Both the position numbers and the translations under genes were made by a program. A stretch of 64,000 nt of DNA from assembly GCA_947650365.1 (NCBI GenBank), contig OX393549.1:89057556-89121555 (forward strand), read 5' to 3'. The notes below the pieces were generated by a model. That model had not been told where the DNA came from. It did no database searches and was given only the letters and a program-made list of their open reading frames with translations. Within the stretch, counting starts at the first letter, position 1; the number at the start of each line of letters is the position of its first letter. This DNA comes from Chamaelirium japonicum. Taxonomy: Eukaryota; Streptophyta; Magnoliopsida; Liliales; Melanthiaceae. This document shows, piece by piece, positions 1-10,830 of this stretch.

Positions 1-1690
1 TTACCTATCATCTTATAATCGCGTTAGAAATATCTTAATTGTTTAAATGTAGGCTAAAAACTTAACTTTTGAAAGCTCCGAACATATCGATTTTTTTCAA
101 ATTTCACCCTTGCCGATTAAAACCCAAACCCATTTTTTCCTCGACTTTTACCCGTTATTTTCCGGAACTTTCCGATTTTTGCCGAACTTTGCAAGTTTTA
201 CACTTGCCGACTTATTACCGAACCCGAACTTGGTGACTATGGACTCCCGAACCGCTTTTTAGAATAGTGTTAGGTAGTTATCTCCATATGGTTGGATTTC
301 ACATTGGCCTCCTTTTTCCTTGAGTAGCCCATTCAGAAGCTGACTTTCAGCTACTCAGCGTACTCAAACTCTGTATATGGGCAACTTTGACAAATTGTTA
401 AGATCCTAACCAATAAATTCTAAATCCCTAGTCATTAAAGGAGAAAAGGGCTTGACTCTCACTCAAGATCGTAAATACGACCGCATGCGTTTGTCTCTTT
501 GCAGATATATAAGTATCCATTCTTTTAATTTAATAGGAAACTCTTGCATGGCAAGTTAACGTGACGTATAGTATTTATAGTCTTTCCATATTGGATCCTA
601 CAAGGTCATTGACATGGAATCAAATGTCGATAAATTTCCTACGAAATGATAAAATTATGTCTTTTTTTTAGGTTTTGATATATAAATCATCTAACATTTC
701 CATAGAACAAATCGCGGTTCGACATCATGAAATGTCGGCCGAAACGATCGACATTTGACCGAAACTCAATATCATGTCTCTTTTCCGAACAATTCACTTG
801 AAAATTCCATCTTACTTAGAAAATATTTCATCTTTTTCCTCCATTTCTTTTTTTAATTTATTAACAGATATTTGACTGACTTTTGACCAAAATTTAATAA
901 ATTCCCACAGAAATTCTTCCTTGCAATACAAAATTTCTACCAACATATGACCGAAATCCAACAAGTTTCCTATTTTTGATCAACCGAGATCGAATTTGAA
1001 ACCTTGGCCCAAAAGCTTCAATCGATCAAAATCAACTACGTCTTCTTGTTTGAAGACATGGACCTTAAGAGGGTTCATAAATTTCCTTGATACAAACCAA
1101 GTTCAAACCGTCTAGTATCGAAGCCACCACTAATAGTATTACATTTCAAATTGCAAGAAAGATAGCGATGGAGATACTAAATACGAATTAAGACAATGGG
1201 CACAGAAGGCGGCGATCAAGATCGAGATAACACAATTAAACAGGATGTCCGAGAAAAAGATCGTACCACTTCTGGATCTAGGTATCTTATTACGACGGTG
1301 GATCTGAAGTATAACCACTCCCAAGTATCAATCGCAACATAGGAGGTATCATCACGCTATAAGTGACAATAAGTTGATATCCTCAGTTTATCAAACCGGT
1401 AATGGATCTATTGACATTTCCGAAGTCCGTAAGATGCGGTTACATAGAGATGAACAATTTTTAGATAAAATTTGATGCATAAATCCTAAAAGGTTTCCTT
1501 TATTCCTTTCAAATGGAGAAGAAAGCATGGTATTTTAAGGTAGCATTTAGCCTTCGAATCAAAGAATGTCAATTGAGCCTATTTTGAAGTAACGATCACC
1601 TCCGATCAATGAATGTCAATTGAAGGAATTGGGGCTTGGGTATCCGCATAGCAGAAGGAATCAACAAAAGAGTTGTTCTTTAAGAGGGAC
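1..1690. other. No recognisable gene; AT-rich non-coding DNA
   Basis: I see no coding region, RNA gene or clear mobile element here. Positions 90-250 hold a degenerate run of ccgaac/ccgac-type words, and 690-770 holds repeats of a cgacatt-containing word. Any 3' exons of the minus-strand gene that starts at 2171 should lie here, but I could not identify them by eye. Confidence 0.5.
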
Positions 1691-1694
1691 GTAC

Positions 1695-1821
1695 CGGCAG
1701 GAAGATCCTTCTTCTCTCGCCGGGATTTGCTCCTCCTCCTCCGGTCAAACACCCCCGGAGCACCGCGCGGTTCCTCGGCGGGGGCGATGCAGTTGTTGAG
1801 AAACTCCGGCGGTCCTGCGAT
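1695..1821 (-). CDS. Exon 2 of acidic small protein of unknown function
   Basis: This is the second coding exon of the minus-strand gene that starts at 2171. The acceptor is an AG at 1823-1822. Reading from 1821 in phase 0 gives a segment beginning IAGPPEFLNN, then an acidic/basic stretch with RRRRSKSRREKKDLPAG. The exon ends at 1695 in front of a strong donor (GTACGT), in phase 1. The PPEFLNN and KKDLPAG elements, joined to the LPSALDAFSE end of exon 1, match my memory of a plant family of small, probably nuclear proteins of unknown function. The order (acidic Ser-rich start, then an LP..DAF.. block, then PPxFL) also recalls the C1orf52 type. The next exon was not found, so the 3' part of the gene is undetermined. 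Confidence 0.55.
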
Positions 1822-1844
1822 CTCCAAGATCCCAAAAGGGTGGA

Positions 1845-1877
<33 letters not shown>

Positions 1878-1949
1878 AACACAGGATCTAGCCCTATCAG
1901 GCTCAGATCTTAGGGAGGGAGGGAGGAATCTAGAGAAAGCGAGGGTTAC
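1822..1949 (-). other. Short intron with a 28-base G/C homopolymer
   Basis: This intron lies between the two coding exons on the minus strand. It has a GTAAC donor at 1949 and an AG acceptor at 1823-1822 and is 128 bases long. It contains a run of about 28 identical bases (G on the plus strand, C on the transcribed strand) at 1849-1876. Such a run is prone to length polymorphism and sequencing error, so the intron length is approximate. Confidence 0.5.
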
Positions 1950-2171
1950 CTCGGAGAAGGCGTCGAGTGCGGAGGGGAGGGGGGAATTGGAGGAGGGTTC
2001 GGATGGAAGAGATCCCTTCCTTGGCCTGGAGCGATCTCTGACGTCTCCCTCCTCCTCGCCGTCCTCTTCGTCTCCATCGCCGCCGCTGAGGGAGGAGGAG
2101 GAGGAGGCTCCTCCTTGTCCGTTGTCCTCATCTTCGGCGGAAGAGTAGCCTTGAATGAGCGCTAGGCTCAT
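1950..2171 (-). CDS. Exon 1, acidic Ser/Asp/Glu-rich small protein
   Basis: This is the first coding exon, 74 codons from an ATG at 2171. The start reads MSLALIQGYSSAEDED, followed by a Ser/Gly run and an Asp/Glu-rich block around residues 30-42. It ends in LPSALDAFSE at residues 65-74, directly before a canonical donor (GAG|GTAAC). Reading on past this donor gives low-complexity Pro-rich sequence, which fits an intron. The YSSAEDE start and acidic low-complexity region are typical of small disordered nuclear proteins in plants. I do not know a function. The gene has GC-rich exons unlike the surrounding AT-rich DNA, as expected of a real gene start. Confidence 0.55.
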
Positions 2172-2915
2172 ACTTCCCTTTCACCCTTTCGTTGGGTTTT
2201 AGGGGTCTCAAGTGTGTCTCTATATCGAACCCAAATCGTCTGCCCCTATTTCTCCACCATCCTTCACCTCACATCACAGCCGTCCGTTATGCCCATATCC
2301 AATCGATGCATCACACTCATCCCCAACCGGTAGGCAAAGGGACGGCAGCGATCGGATGCCACCTCTTGTAACGCACCCTAAAGCCATGGCCGTGACCGCC
2401 AGCTAATATTACCGGCGAATAGCTATCAACACGTCTACAAGATGGGTTAGGGGTTCCAACTGGAAAGACGAAGAAGAAGGAGGAGGAGGAGGAGGAGAAG
2501 GCGAAGGTGATGGTGGGTTGGATGGGAATCGACGGTGGCAGCAAGCGCTAGCATTGACGACGACATCAGATTATTGGGTGGACTTAGTAGTGGGACTAAT
2601 CGAATAATAGGAGGCCAAGACAAGAAAATATGCAGTGGAACCGTGATACATGCTGACCTGGTGAAACCTATGCGCATTATCGTCCTATGCACTCGATGTT
2701 ATGGATTTGCAGATGAATCACACCAAGCCATGGATCGGAGTGAGATTCGCCTATTGGGTTGCATGCATCCACAGCTTGGCGTGATTTACCAATTGCAGAG
2801 GACGGTTATGTGAATATGTTTCACCACGTCAGCATGTTCCCCGATTTCGCTGAAGATTTTCTCCCAAGAGAAATTCAGTATTTTTTTCAAATTAAGTTGG
2901 GTGCATTCATCTATG
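2172..2915. other. Upstream region of the small gene; no further gene seen
   Basis: This 744-base stretch lies 5' of the minus-strand gene starting at 2171 and probably holds its promoter and 5' leader. A GGA/GAG-rich microsatellite-like tract occupies about 2465-2505. Short open frames on both strands are low-complexity and match nothing I recognise. No TATA box can be assigned with confidence. Confidence 0.35.
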
Positions 2916-2918
2916 TTA

Positions 2919-3351
2919 GGGGGTGTTTGGCATGAGCAATGCTATTCAGCCCAAAGGTTTTCCCGATTCAGCTCAGCCCAATTGACGTGGCAGCGTGCAA
3001 TTGGTGGTGTAAAAGACTTAAATGTCGCTAGTGGGTTTCAGCCACCAATTGCACGTTGCCCTGTCAATCAGGCTGGCGAAATCGGGAAAATCTTCGGGCT
3101 GAGTAGCATTTCTCTTTTGGCATATGGAACAACTATTCCGCTTAATCCTCACCCAGAAGAGGGCATTATCGTCAATTACTATTTCTAAAATAATTTGATG
3201 GTTCAGCGTTTCAATTAGCATAGAAACACATAGAGAGATATTTTATAGTTCTCAAGTCGTTCATTCCACCAGAACAGATACTATCCATTAAATTTAAATT
3301 ATGGAGCTGGGAATAGAAACAGATTGTTCGAGAATGATGCCAAACACCCCT
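2919..3351. mobile_element. Tourist/PIF-Harbinger-like MITE (host of a nested MITE)
   Basis: The left end reads GGGGGTGTTTGGCAT and the right end is the reverse complement of AGGGGTGTTTGGCAT, giving a 15-bp terminal inverted repeat with one mismatch. Both ends are flanked by TTA (2916-2918 and 3352-3354), the target duplication typical of Tourist/PIF-Harbinger MITEs. Without the nested insertion (181 bp plus a 9-bp duplication) the element would be about 243 bp. There is no coding capacity. Confidence 0.75.
2934..3114. mobile_element. MULE-type MITE, copy 1 (181 bp)
   Basis: This is a near-palindromic element with terminal inverted repeats of about 60 bp beginning GAGCAATGCTATTCAGCC. It is flanked by a 9-bp duplication with one mismatch: GTTTGGCAT at 2925-2933 and TTTTGGCAT at 3115-3123. 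A second copy of exactly the same length lies at 43156-43336. The 9-bp duplication points to Mutator-like transposase mobilisation. It inserted into the terminal repeat of the Tourist-like MITE at 2919-3351. Confidence 0.85.
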
Positions 3352-3354
3352 TTA

Positions 3355-4906
3355 GATGCTTCCTTCATTACGTGACTTGACGATCCCGACTCTGACCCAA
3401 CCAGCTCTGAAAGTCAAAGGCCCAAGTCCAGCCCGACTCGAGAACATCATGGCTGGGTATGGGCCACCATCCCCAGTCCGTAAACAGGCCGGGCACATGT
3501 ACAGTAACTAGTGAAGACTTAGGCCACCTCCTTATCGATCCGACCCGTTTTGCACCACTACATATGCATCACCAACACACATCTGAATTTTATGGCTGCA
3601 AAGAAGCCAAGCTGAGCCGAGCTTTGATCTGTTTGAGCTTGGCTCGTTTAATATTAAACGAGCCTGAACTTTGGGTTTGGGCTTGGCTTGTTTAATAATC
3701 AAACCAAGCCGAGCTTTGGTCTGTTTGAGCTTTGCTCGATTATTAAACAAGTCTAAACCAAAGGCTCGGGTTGACTCACATTATGATCAAACGAGCCCAT
3801 ATCGAGCGTGTTCGTGAACTCCAAACTCAGTTAAAAGCTTAGACTATATATGTTAGGCCTACGCAAACCTTTTATGACCCTCTTCACGAGCTCTAAACAA
3901 GCATGTTCACAAGCCCAACCGAGCCAAGCTTTGCCCAACCAAGCCGAAGCCTAAACTCTAGGCTTGGGCTTGGCTCGATTAGTAATTGAACGATCTTTTA
4001 TCGAGCCTGTTTGCGAATTGCTCACGAACAACTTGGTTCCATTGCAGCCCTACCTTCAGCAGATCGACCGAGGAAATCAGACTTAAGCTTCATAGCTGGG
4101 CCACCTCATGCCCAAAGATGAATAGGGTGGGAATAAGGGGTGAACTGGAAGGGCACTCGAAGGGATAGGTGTGGAGGATGGGGGCATTGTAGGAAGGACA
4201 GTAATTATCCACAGCCTTAATCTGAGTAAAGAATCACTTCTAAAGAAGGAAAGCACATGCTTCATCATCTTAATTATGATTACTTCTTATACTTGCAAAC
4301 ATTAAATCACTCCCATGTTGGAGAGGTTCTATGTTCGACTCCCGGCATTGACACCATGGAGCGAACTTTTCCTCAAGGCCATCCTTGTTTGCGCATGCGA
4401 ATCGTGGCCATTGAGCCCATGCTTGCATGATTATGGAATTAATAAATAGCAGCTGCTGCCTCCCCTGATTAGATCTTTGGACCTCTTTAAGGCCTTGCTC
4501 TAGCGCCATGTCCTCTGACCGCCTGGCCGGTCTAGCCAAAAAAAAAAACATTAAATCATTCACTAAGATACTTGTGAAATTGGTTCTAAAATTATCCTAG
4601 GTGTAACTCTTAGAAAATCACTCCATTAGTTGGTTTTCAGAACTCAGATTCGATTTGGGTGCTCTTGGATGAATTCAAGATGCTGTTAGTGGTGGACATC
4701 ACAAACAGGAGTATAGATGATGCTTCTGAATCTCAGCAGCAGCTGAGCAATAAAGCCTCGGAGCGACAATGATCGGAATTTCGATCTTTTAGCATTGCCT
4801 CATATACTTCATCAGAAATTTCCAACGGAGACCCAGAAACCGTTGGATTTCGCATTTACATTAGTACTATGGTCATATGCCTATCCGGAAAGTTGACTCC
4901 ATTGAT
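3355..4906. other. Non-coding DNA with degenerate GAGCC/AAGC-type repeat
   Basis: I see no gene. Between about 3600 and 4025 the sequence is dominated by degenerate words such as gagccaagc, gagccgagcttt and ttggctcg in both orientations, with short inverted pairs around attaaac. Such simple GAGCC-type arrays are common in plant intergenic DNA, often inside non-autonomous transposons. No element ends could be fixed. 4537-4550 is a short A-run. Confidence 0.4.
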
Positions 4907-5228
4907 AAATATTAAAAAAATAAATAATTCACAGATAAATACCCATCCGAAACTAATTTCCGAAGTAGCGCATTTCTGTAGCTTGGGAAGAAAACAGCTA
5001 CCCGAGAAGGAACATTTTTTTAAAAAAAAATCTCGCAGAAAACTACTACGAGGAACAGCAGTTTACAAGAGAAGCTGTACATTTACCCTCGACATGGTGG
5101 TTTTCCTGCGATGTTTATAAAACCGCTGTCACGGGTAGCGGTTTTATTGGCAAACTGGAGAAATAGGGTACTTCGGGAGTTAGTTTCGGATGGGTATTTA
5201 TCTGGGAATTAATTGTTATTTAATATTT
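4907..5228. mobile_element. Inverted-repeat MITE-like element (~322 bp)
   Basis: The outer ~75 bp on each side are inverted copies. The left arm runs from 4907 through the word GATAAATACCCATCCGAAAC. The right arm carries its reverse complement at about 5180-5215 and ends near 5228. The inner part contains a further small inverted pair around the bases of the word ccgctgtcacgggtagcggt. I could not define a clean target-site duplication, so the ends are approximate and the superfamily is unassigned. Confidence 0.6.
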
Positions 5229-5759
5229 ATTTGGGAAAAAAAATTTGTTTCCATTCATCAAAATATAAGATATATAAAAATTGAAAGCCTGTACCTAGGC
5301 CAGTTTCTCCACAGTATAATAGCAGCACAAATAGAAAGGTTTAGCTCACTAACCTTTCATTATTGCATGCAATTATGCACAAGGTCTTCCCATCACTATT
5401 GAGAAAGGGAGCGAAGGTCCAAACAAGATTCCTGCATCAAGTGAAGATCATCCAGGTCCTGCGCATACCAGGAGATCGCCGTCAAATGCAGCACACTAAT
5501 GATAATTGATCAAGATAATGATTAGAAGAGATACTGTACTAATCGAAACACAAACTTGATGAGGATGAAGTCGGAGTCAAGCCCCTTACTCGTTCCGAAA
5601 TGGGCTCGACTCCTAATCGGAGTATCTCCTAATTATTCGTTTCGAAATCCCCTAATTACTTGTGCGTTGGAATCAAGCCCCTTACTCGTTCCGAAATGGA
5701 TGGTGCTAAGCCCCTTAGCTCTCCAACAGTGACTACTGGGAAACTCTCAATTTTTTTAT
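5229..5759. repeat. Non-coding DNA with a 28-bp direct repeat
   Basis: The phrase gtcaagccccttactcgttc and its continuation into ccgaaatgg occur twice, near 5577 and 5673, with related 'aagccccttag' at 5708. The stretch lies just upstream of a decayed Copia RNase H region and may be remnant retrotransposon DNA, but no LTR ends are visible. Confidence 0.35.
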
Positions 5760-6530
5760 GGCGATCCACTACCCGATCCGACTGAATATAGAAGCATTGT
5801 TGGCGCCTTGTAATATGTCACACACTAACAAGGCCAGATATTGCTTTTGCTGTAAATCAGGTTTGCCAGTTTATGTACGCACCACGCACTGCTCATTGGA
5901 CTGCAGTCAAACGAATCCTTTGTTATCTTGAAGGTAGCTTGACTCATGGTCTTCTCTTTAAGCAAGGATCCACCAATCTCACTGCTTATACAGATGTTGA
6001 TTGGGCTAGTAACCCGGACGACCAACGTTCTACAAGTGGCTAATTTCGGGTCAAATCCTATTTTGTAGAGTGATAAAAAACAGCCTACGGTTGCCCGTTC
6101 TAGTACTGAATCGGAATATAAGTCCCATGCACACACGGCCGCAGAATATCCTGGATTCGAATGCTTCTTCGAGATCTATCCGTGTTTCTCAATTCCTCAC
6201 CTGTCATATTTTGTGACAACACTAGTGCCATCTCGTTGGCCTCAAATCCAGTTCTTCATATTGTACCAAACATGTTGAGGTGGATTTTCATTTTGTCCAT
6301 GAACGAGTCATACGTTGGGATCTTGACGTTCGCTACATAGCATCTGTTGATCAGATTGCGGATATCTTCACCAAAGGTCTGACATCGACTCGCTTCAATC
6401 TTTTAAAATCCAAGCTTCACGTTACTAAGGTGCCGTTCAGCTTGCCGGGGTGTATTAACCAACAACAGATCATATCTCAGGAATCTTCAAATTCCCAACT
6501 AGAGGATAAGCATAAGCAACGTCCTTGATA
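5760..6530 (+). pseudogene. Decayed Ty1/Copia RNase H region
   Basis: Translations in shifting plus-strand frames show the end of a Copia polyprotein. They include YRSIVGAL, TRPDIAFAVNQVCQFM, then HWTAVKRILCYLEGSL near 5900-5940, TDVDWASNPDDQRSTSG near 5990-6040, and a later segment with FCDNTSAISLASNPV near 6208-6250. An ending with VDQIADIFTKGL lies near 6345-6385. These are the RT tail and RNase H hallmarks of plant Copia elements. Several stops and frameshifts break the frame, so it is dead. The wording differs from Copia A and B in this window, so it is a different family. The 5' portion is missing. Confidence 0.85.
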
Positions 6531-6542
6531 TTATATCTTGGC

Positions 6543-6690
6543 TGTTGATATATCTTGGTTGTCGTTAACAACCTCCGTTGTAACTTCCCTCAAAGTAAGG
6601 AACAGAAATTGTATCAATAATTATAAATATTAAAAATTGATACTACCTCTTTTTCAGTCGTACACTTTTAATCTCAACCCTTTCTCTTTC
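6543..6690 (+). repeat. Possible 3' LTR fragment of the decayed Copia
   Basis: Just 3' of the RNase H remnant the sequence starts TGTTGATATATCTTGG, followed by gttaacaacctccgttgtaa-type words typical of plant Copia LTR starts. The other LTR is absent and the 3' border is a guess, so this is a tentative assignment. Confidence 0.4.
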
Positions 6691-7418
6691 GGGTAATCAC
6701 ACGAACTAAAGAATCTGCTGAAATATAAACCAAAGAATTATATTTCCACTCCCTATTTATACATAGATTTTACTTACCTAGGGTAAACTGTACTTGTTAA
6801 GCATAAATACAATTTCCATCATGCCCAGTGAACATATCGGTATGTAAAACACACAAGGTTAGAAAAATATGTCATGTATGAATAGCAACACAGAACATTG
6901 TTTTAAATTATGCACTAACCTAAAAGGTACACAAAGCATATAATTTCTAAGAAACGTATTACCAAGATATCAACACTTTCCTGAGGAATCCATTTGCGAA
7001 ATTGATTCGATTCAGTCTCCCCGGATTGGGAAACAAATGGTAAATGACATCAGAATCATGAAATTGTATTGAGTATATGTAAAATAATTTATAAAGAGTC
7101 GTGTGATTGATGTCCTAACTCCTAAGGGCCGGTTTTTCTAATCGAAGGTCATAAAAGCACCCGGATTCGATGCACTTAAGTTTAGCGAAAAGTAGTCAGC
7201 CCCGAAGTTTGTCAATATAAAAAAGAGGTGCATGGGTTTCTCAATATTATAAGATGAAGGCGGATGAGTTTTGTTCAATATAAGAGAGGTTGATGAGATC
7301 CTTTAGTAATATGTATTACCTTAGATTGAACCAAACTTGATTTCGGCTCTTAGGAGAGTTCTAATAAATAATTATTTTTTGTATGGTTTTTATCATAATG
7401 GTGTATCTCTACATCATA

Positions 7419-7422
<4 letters not shown>
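6691..7422. other. No feature recognised
   Basis: AT-rich non-coding sequence. I see no reading frame of substance, terminal repeat or RNA structure that I can support. Confidence 0.4.

Positions 7423-7501
<79 letters not shown>
7423..7501. repeat. (TA)n microsatellite, left of MITE
   Basis: A nearly pure run of TA dinucleotides of about 78 bp, directly abutting the palindromic element at 7501. Confidence 0.97.
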
Positions 7502-7503
<2 letters not shown>

Positions 7504-7901
7504 GTCAAGATCGGATGACCCATCAAAATTTTGACCCATTAATAACCCAGCACCCTTTGAGGCACCTAGAGGTTTTAGAATGGGCTGATTTTTTGTAGAC
7601 ATGTTGTCTATGATTTGTTGATCATCCTCACAAAAAATCAGCCCATTCTAAAACCTCTAGGTGCATCAAAGGGTGCTCTTCAAATCAACGGTTAAAATTG
7701 ACAGTCAAAAACCGTTGATTTGAAGTGCGCATTTGATGCACCTAGAGGTTTTAGAATAGACTGATTTTTTGTGAGGATGATCAACATACCATAGACAACA
7801 TCCCTACAAAAAATCAGCCCATTCTATAACCTCTAAGTGCCTCAAAGGGTGCTGGGTTATTAATGGGTCAAAATTTGCTAGGTCATCCGATCCTGACCCT
7901 A

Positions 7902-7902
<1 letters not shown>
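7501..7902. mobile_element. Double-palindrome MITE embedded in (TA)n (Micron-like)
   Basis: About 400 bp forming one long inverted repeat centred near 7702. The left end TGGGTCAAGATCGGATGACC matches the reverse complement of the right end at 18 of 20 bases. Each arm is itself a palindrome (7561-7668 and 7736-7842), pairing the words around ctgattttttgt with acaaaaaatcag. The element sits exactly between two (TA)n tracts of about 80 bp. Rice Micron MITEs are known to insert into TA microsatellites, and this has the same habit. It has no coding capacity. Confidence 0.8.

Positions 7903-7903
<1 letters not shown>

Positions 7904-7985
<82 letters not shown>
7904..7985. repeat. (TA)n microsatellite, right of MITE
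   Basis: About 80 bp of TA dinucleotides, directly following the right end of the palindromic MITE. Confidence 0.97.
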
Positions 7986-7986
<1 letters not shown>

Positions 7987-8935
7987 CAAAAACTCTGTAT
8001 TTTACCTATTATTTGACCTATTTTCATATTTTCCCAATTTATGGCAAACTAACGATAAATCACCGATTTTTCTCCCCGGATACTTGCCAATAACGACATC
8101 AATAATGACTGTTAAAACACTGCCAACCAATACAAGTGCAATAGGATTCAAAAACTAAATATATAGGATTAAACCTAAACTAGAATAGGATTCCTACGAA
8201 TTTCCAGAAGCTTTCTAAAGTTTTTGAAATTTATATATGATCTTATGGTTCTTTTCAATTTTTTGACTTGTGGAGAATTTTCTAGCTTATTTTTGCATAT
8301 AGCATTTGAGCAAAATAGGATAAGAAAACACTTATATAGGAGTCTTATAGGTTTTGGACACATGTCTAGAAGATAAAAATTCATCTTAATCGAAAACCAA
8401 TAAGATTCCAACCCTATATGATCTCCTTGAAAATAAGGATTTTTTATCCACTTTTTGCGACTCCATGTTTAAAAATAGAGACTTCTCCTTAAAAATAGGA
8501 TTTGTCCAAGGCTTCAAGGATGTTCTCATTTAGACTTTATCTATTGTTGGCCAATTTTTTTACAAAATATTACAACTTGAAGTTTTGGAACTAAGTCTCT
8601 TTTTTAGCCATATTTAAACAAAGTCCCTATTTGAAAACCTCAAAAATTCAATCTAAGGCCTAGAAGCACCAAGAAGGAATAAACAACTAAAAAAGACACC
8701 AAAAGAACTCAATCTATACTCACATTGCTAATTTTTCTAGCTTATTTATGTGTTTGAAGTGCACTATGGATGCTCTTGCTTCAAGCCTTTTTCACTTCTC
8801 TTTGACATTTCCTAACTTCCGATGGAGCAAATGGGCCTAGGATTTCTTTAGTATTTCAGGCAAAACATATCTCGTTCACTAAAGGACATCTTTTACAACT
8901 CGTTTACCACTTTGGAATTCTACAAGCATATTTTC
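7986..8935. other. No gene recognised
   Basis: AT-rich sequence upstream of the LINE remnant. The last ~80 bases may be decayed LINE endonuclease sequence, but the first words I can recognise begin near 8940. Confidence 0.4.
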
Positions 8936-10077
8936 CCAGGACATCTTTAACTTCTCTGATGAGCGATCGAATGACACTAGATCGACACGGGATGCTTTTT
9001 CCTTCACCAATTTCATTGAACAACATTCTCTGGTGGATCTTCCTATCTCCGGATGACGCTTCACTTAGTCCAATTTACAAGATCATCCCCATCTCGTCAA
9101 GCTGGACCGTATCTTGATATCCTCCGAGATTGATGATTGTTATCCTTTATGTGTCATTAAGGGGCTAGCTCAGTATCGATGGGACCACTGCCTTTTGATT
9201 TGGAGTACGAGAAACACATTTAGCCACAAGAGGCCCTTGAAGTTCGAGCGAATGTGGGGACTTCACCCCACCTTCCTTGATGCCGTGAAACTGGTGTGGA
9301 CCTCACATAAGCATAATTACATTGCCAACACAATCAGGAATATTAAAATGGCTATAAAAGATTGGTGCATAGAGCATTTCCATCATTTTACTCAGACCAA
9401 GAAGGACCTAACTTCATAGATCCTTTTTTGGAACCACAAGGAAGGGGAGGGATTCCTCTCAACCGAGGATAAGTCAAATTGGGATGATGCAAAGAAACGA
9501 ATTACGTCGACTCTCAAAGAAGGGAAAAACATGTGGAAGCAACTTTCCCGAACCACATGGCTCCAAGAAGGAGACGTTAACACCCATTTCTTTCATAAAG
9601 TTGCAAATGCGGGGAGAAGTATTAACATCATACACAGACTTCTCACCTTGATACAGAATATACCACACAAACAGACATCCACAGAGTCTTCACCACACAT
9701 TTTCGACAGTTTTTTGAGGATAAGGCAGAAACTCCCATCCGGATAGACTGGAACATGCTTTATCACTCCCACCTCACTCCTGGGCGAGCAACTACACTTG
9801 AGGCTCCATTCAATGAGGAAGAGGCACATGCCACAATCAAGGCTCTTGAAGTAGACAAGGCACTGAAACCCGGCGGTTTAGCCATGAGCTTTTATCAACA
9901 TTTTTTGGGTACTATTAAGGGAGATATTCTATACATGTTACATGAGTTTCAAGGAGTCACGAAACACCCACTGCATCAACTACTCCCTCGTCGCTCTTAT
10001 TTCTAAGGAGCACATACGGTGGGCGATTCCGTTCGATTAGCTTTATCAATGGCAATAACAAAATCGTTACCAAGATT

Positions 10078-10830
10078 TTGGCAACTAGACTCAAGAAGGT
10101 CATGGAGTCCCTCTTAGACTTGCACCAATCGGCTTTTATCCAAGATCGCTCGATACATGACACCTTTTTTTGTGCACGGGAGGCCATATTCCATTGTAGG
10201 AAAGTCAAGAAGGAGGGGGTATTTATCAAACTGGACTTCGAGAATGCATTCGATAGTGTACATTGGCCCTTTGTCTACCAAACCCTTAGAGGCCACAGTT
10301 TCGGAAACACTTGGATTCGATGGATCAAGATATGTTTCACATCATCTAGATCTTCGGTCCAATTGAATGGCATCTCGACACTCCCTTTCCACTTATTTAG
10401 GGGTTTTCGACAGAGGGACCCTCTCTCTCCCCTTTTGTTTATTCTCATTAGTGATGTATTTAGCAAGATGCTAACAAGGGCACACGACAAGAAGTACATT
10501 GAGGGATTGGCTACAAAATGCAAAGCGTCTGAGATAACACACCTACAATTTGCCAATGACACTATCTTATTTTGCGAGGCCCAAAGAACCAACATCAATG
10601 TTATCAAGTGCCTTCTTCTTGGCTTCGAGCGCCATTTCGGGCTCCACATCAATTACAACAAGAGTGCCTTGATCTCCATGGGACTTCGTCCGAATATGGA
10701 ACCCACACTTGCAACGCTCTTTGGTTGCATTTCCAAGTCATTTCCATCACTTATCTGGGCTAGTGGGCTTACCACGACGGGACACGAACTTGTTGCGGGC
10801 TTATTGGAACCTTATGCTAGAGATGTCTGA
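10078..10830 (+). pseudogene. LINE reverse transcriptase core with mutated catalytic Asp
   Basis: An open frame of 250 codons holds most of an L1-type reverse transcriptase. Visible blocks are HQSAFIQDRSIHD (RT1/2 region), IKLDFENAFDSVHW (first catalytic Asp), GFRQRDPLSPLLFI, and then LQFANDTILFCEA. The FADD-type box therefore reads FAND, so the second of the two catalytic aspartates is Asn. With the surrounding frameshifts and stops this confirms an inactive copy. It is part of the LINE at 8940-12890. Confidence 0.9.

Noticed and set aside
1840-2148. Plus-strand frame with Gly run and Ser-rich tail
   Set aside because: It is the complement of the minus-strand exon and intron, low-complexity, with no family resemblance.
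1680-2171. Long minus-strand frame read as one 163-residue Pro-rich protein
   Set aside because: After residue 74 it reads through a splice donor into a homopolymer intron. The two-exon reading fits better.
7337-8093. Frames encoding IYIYIY repeats
   Set aside because: They are translations of the (TA)n tracts.
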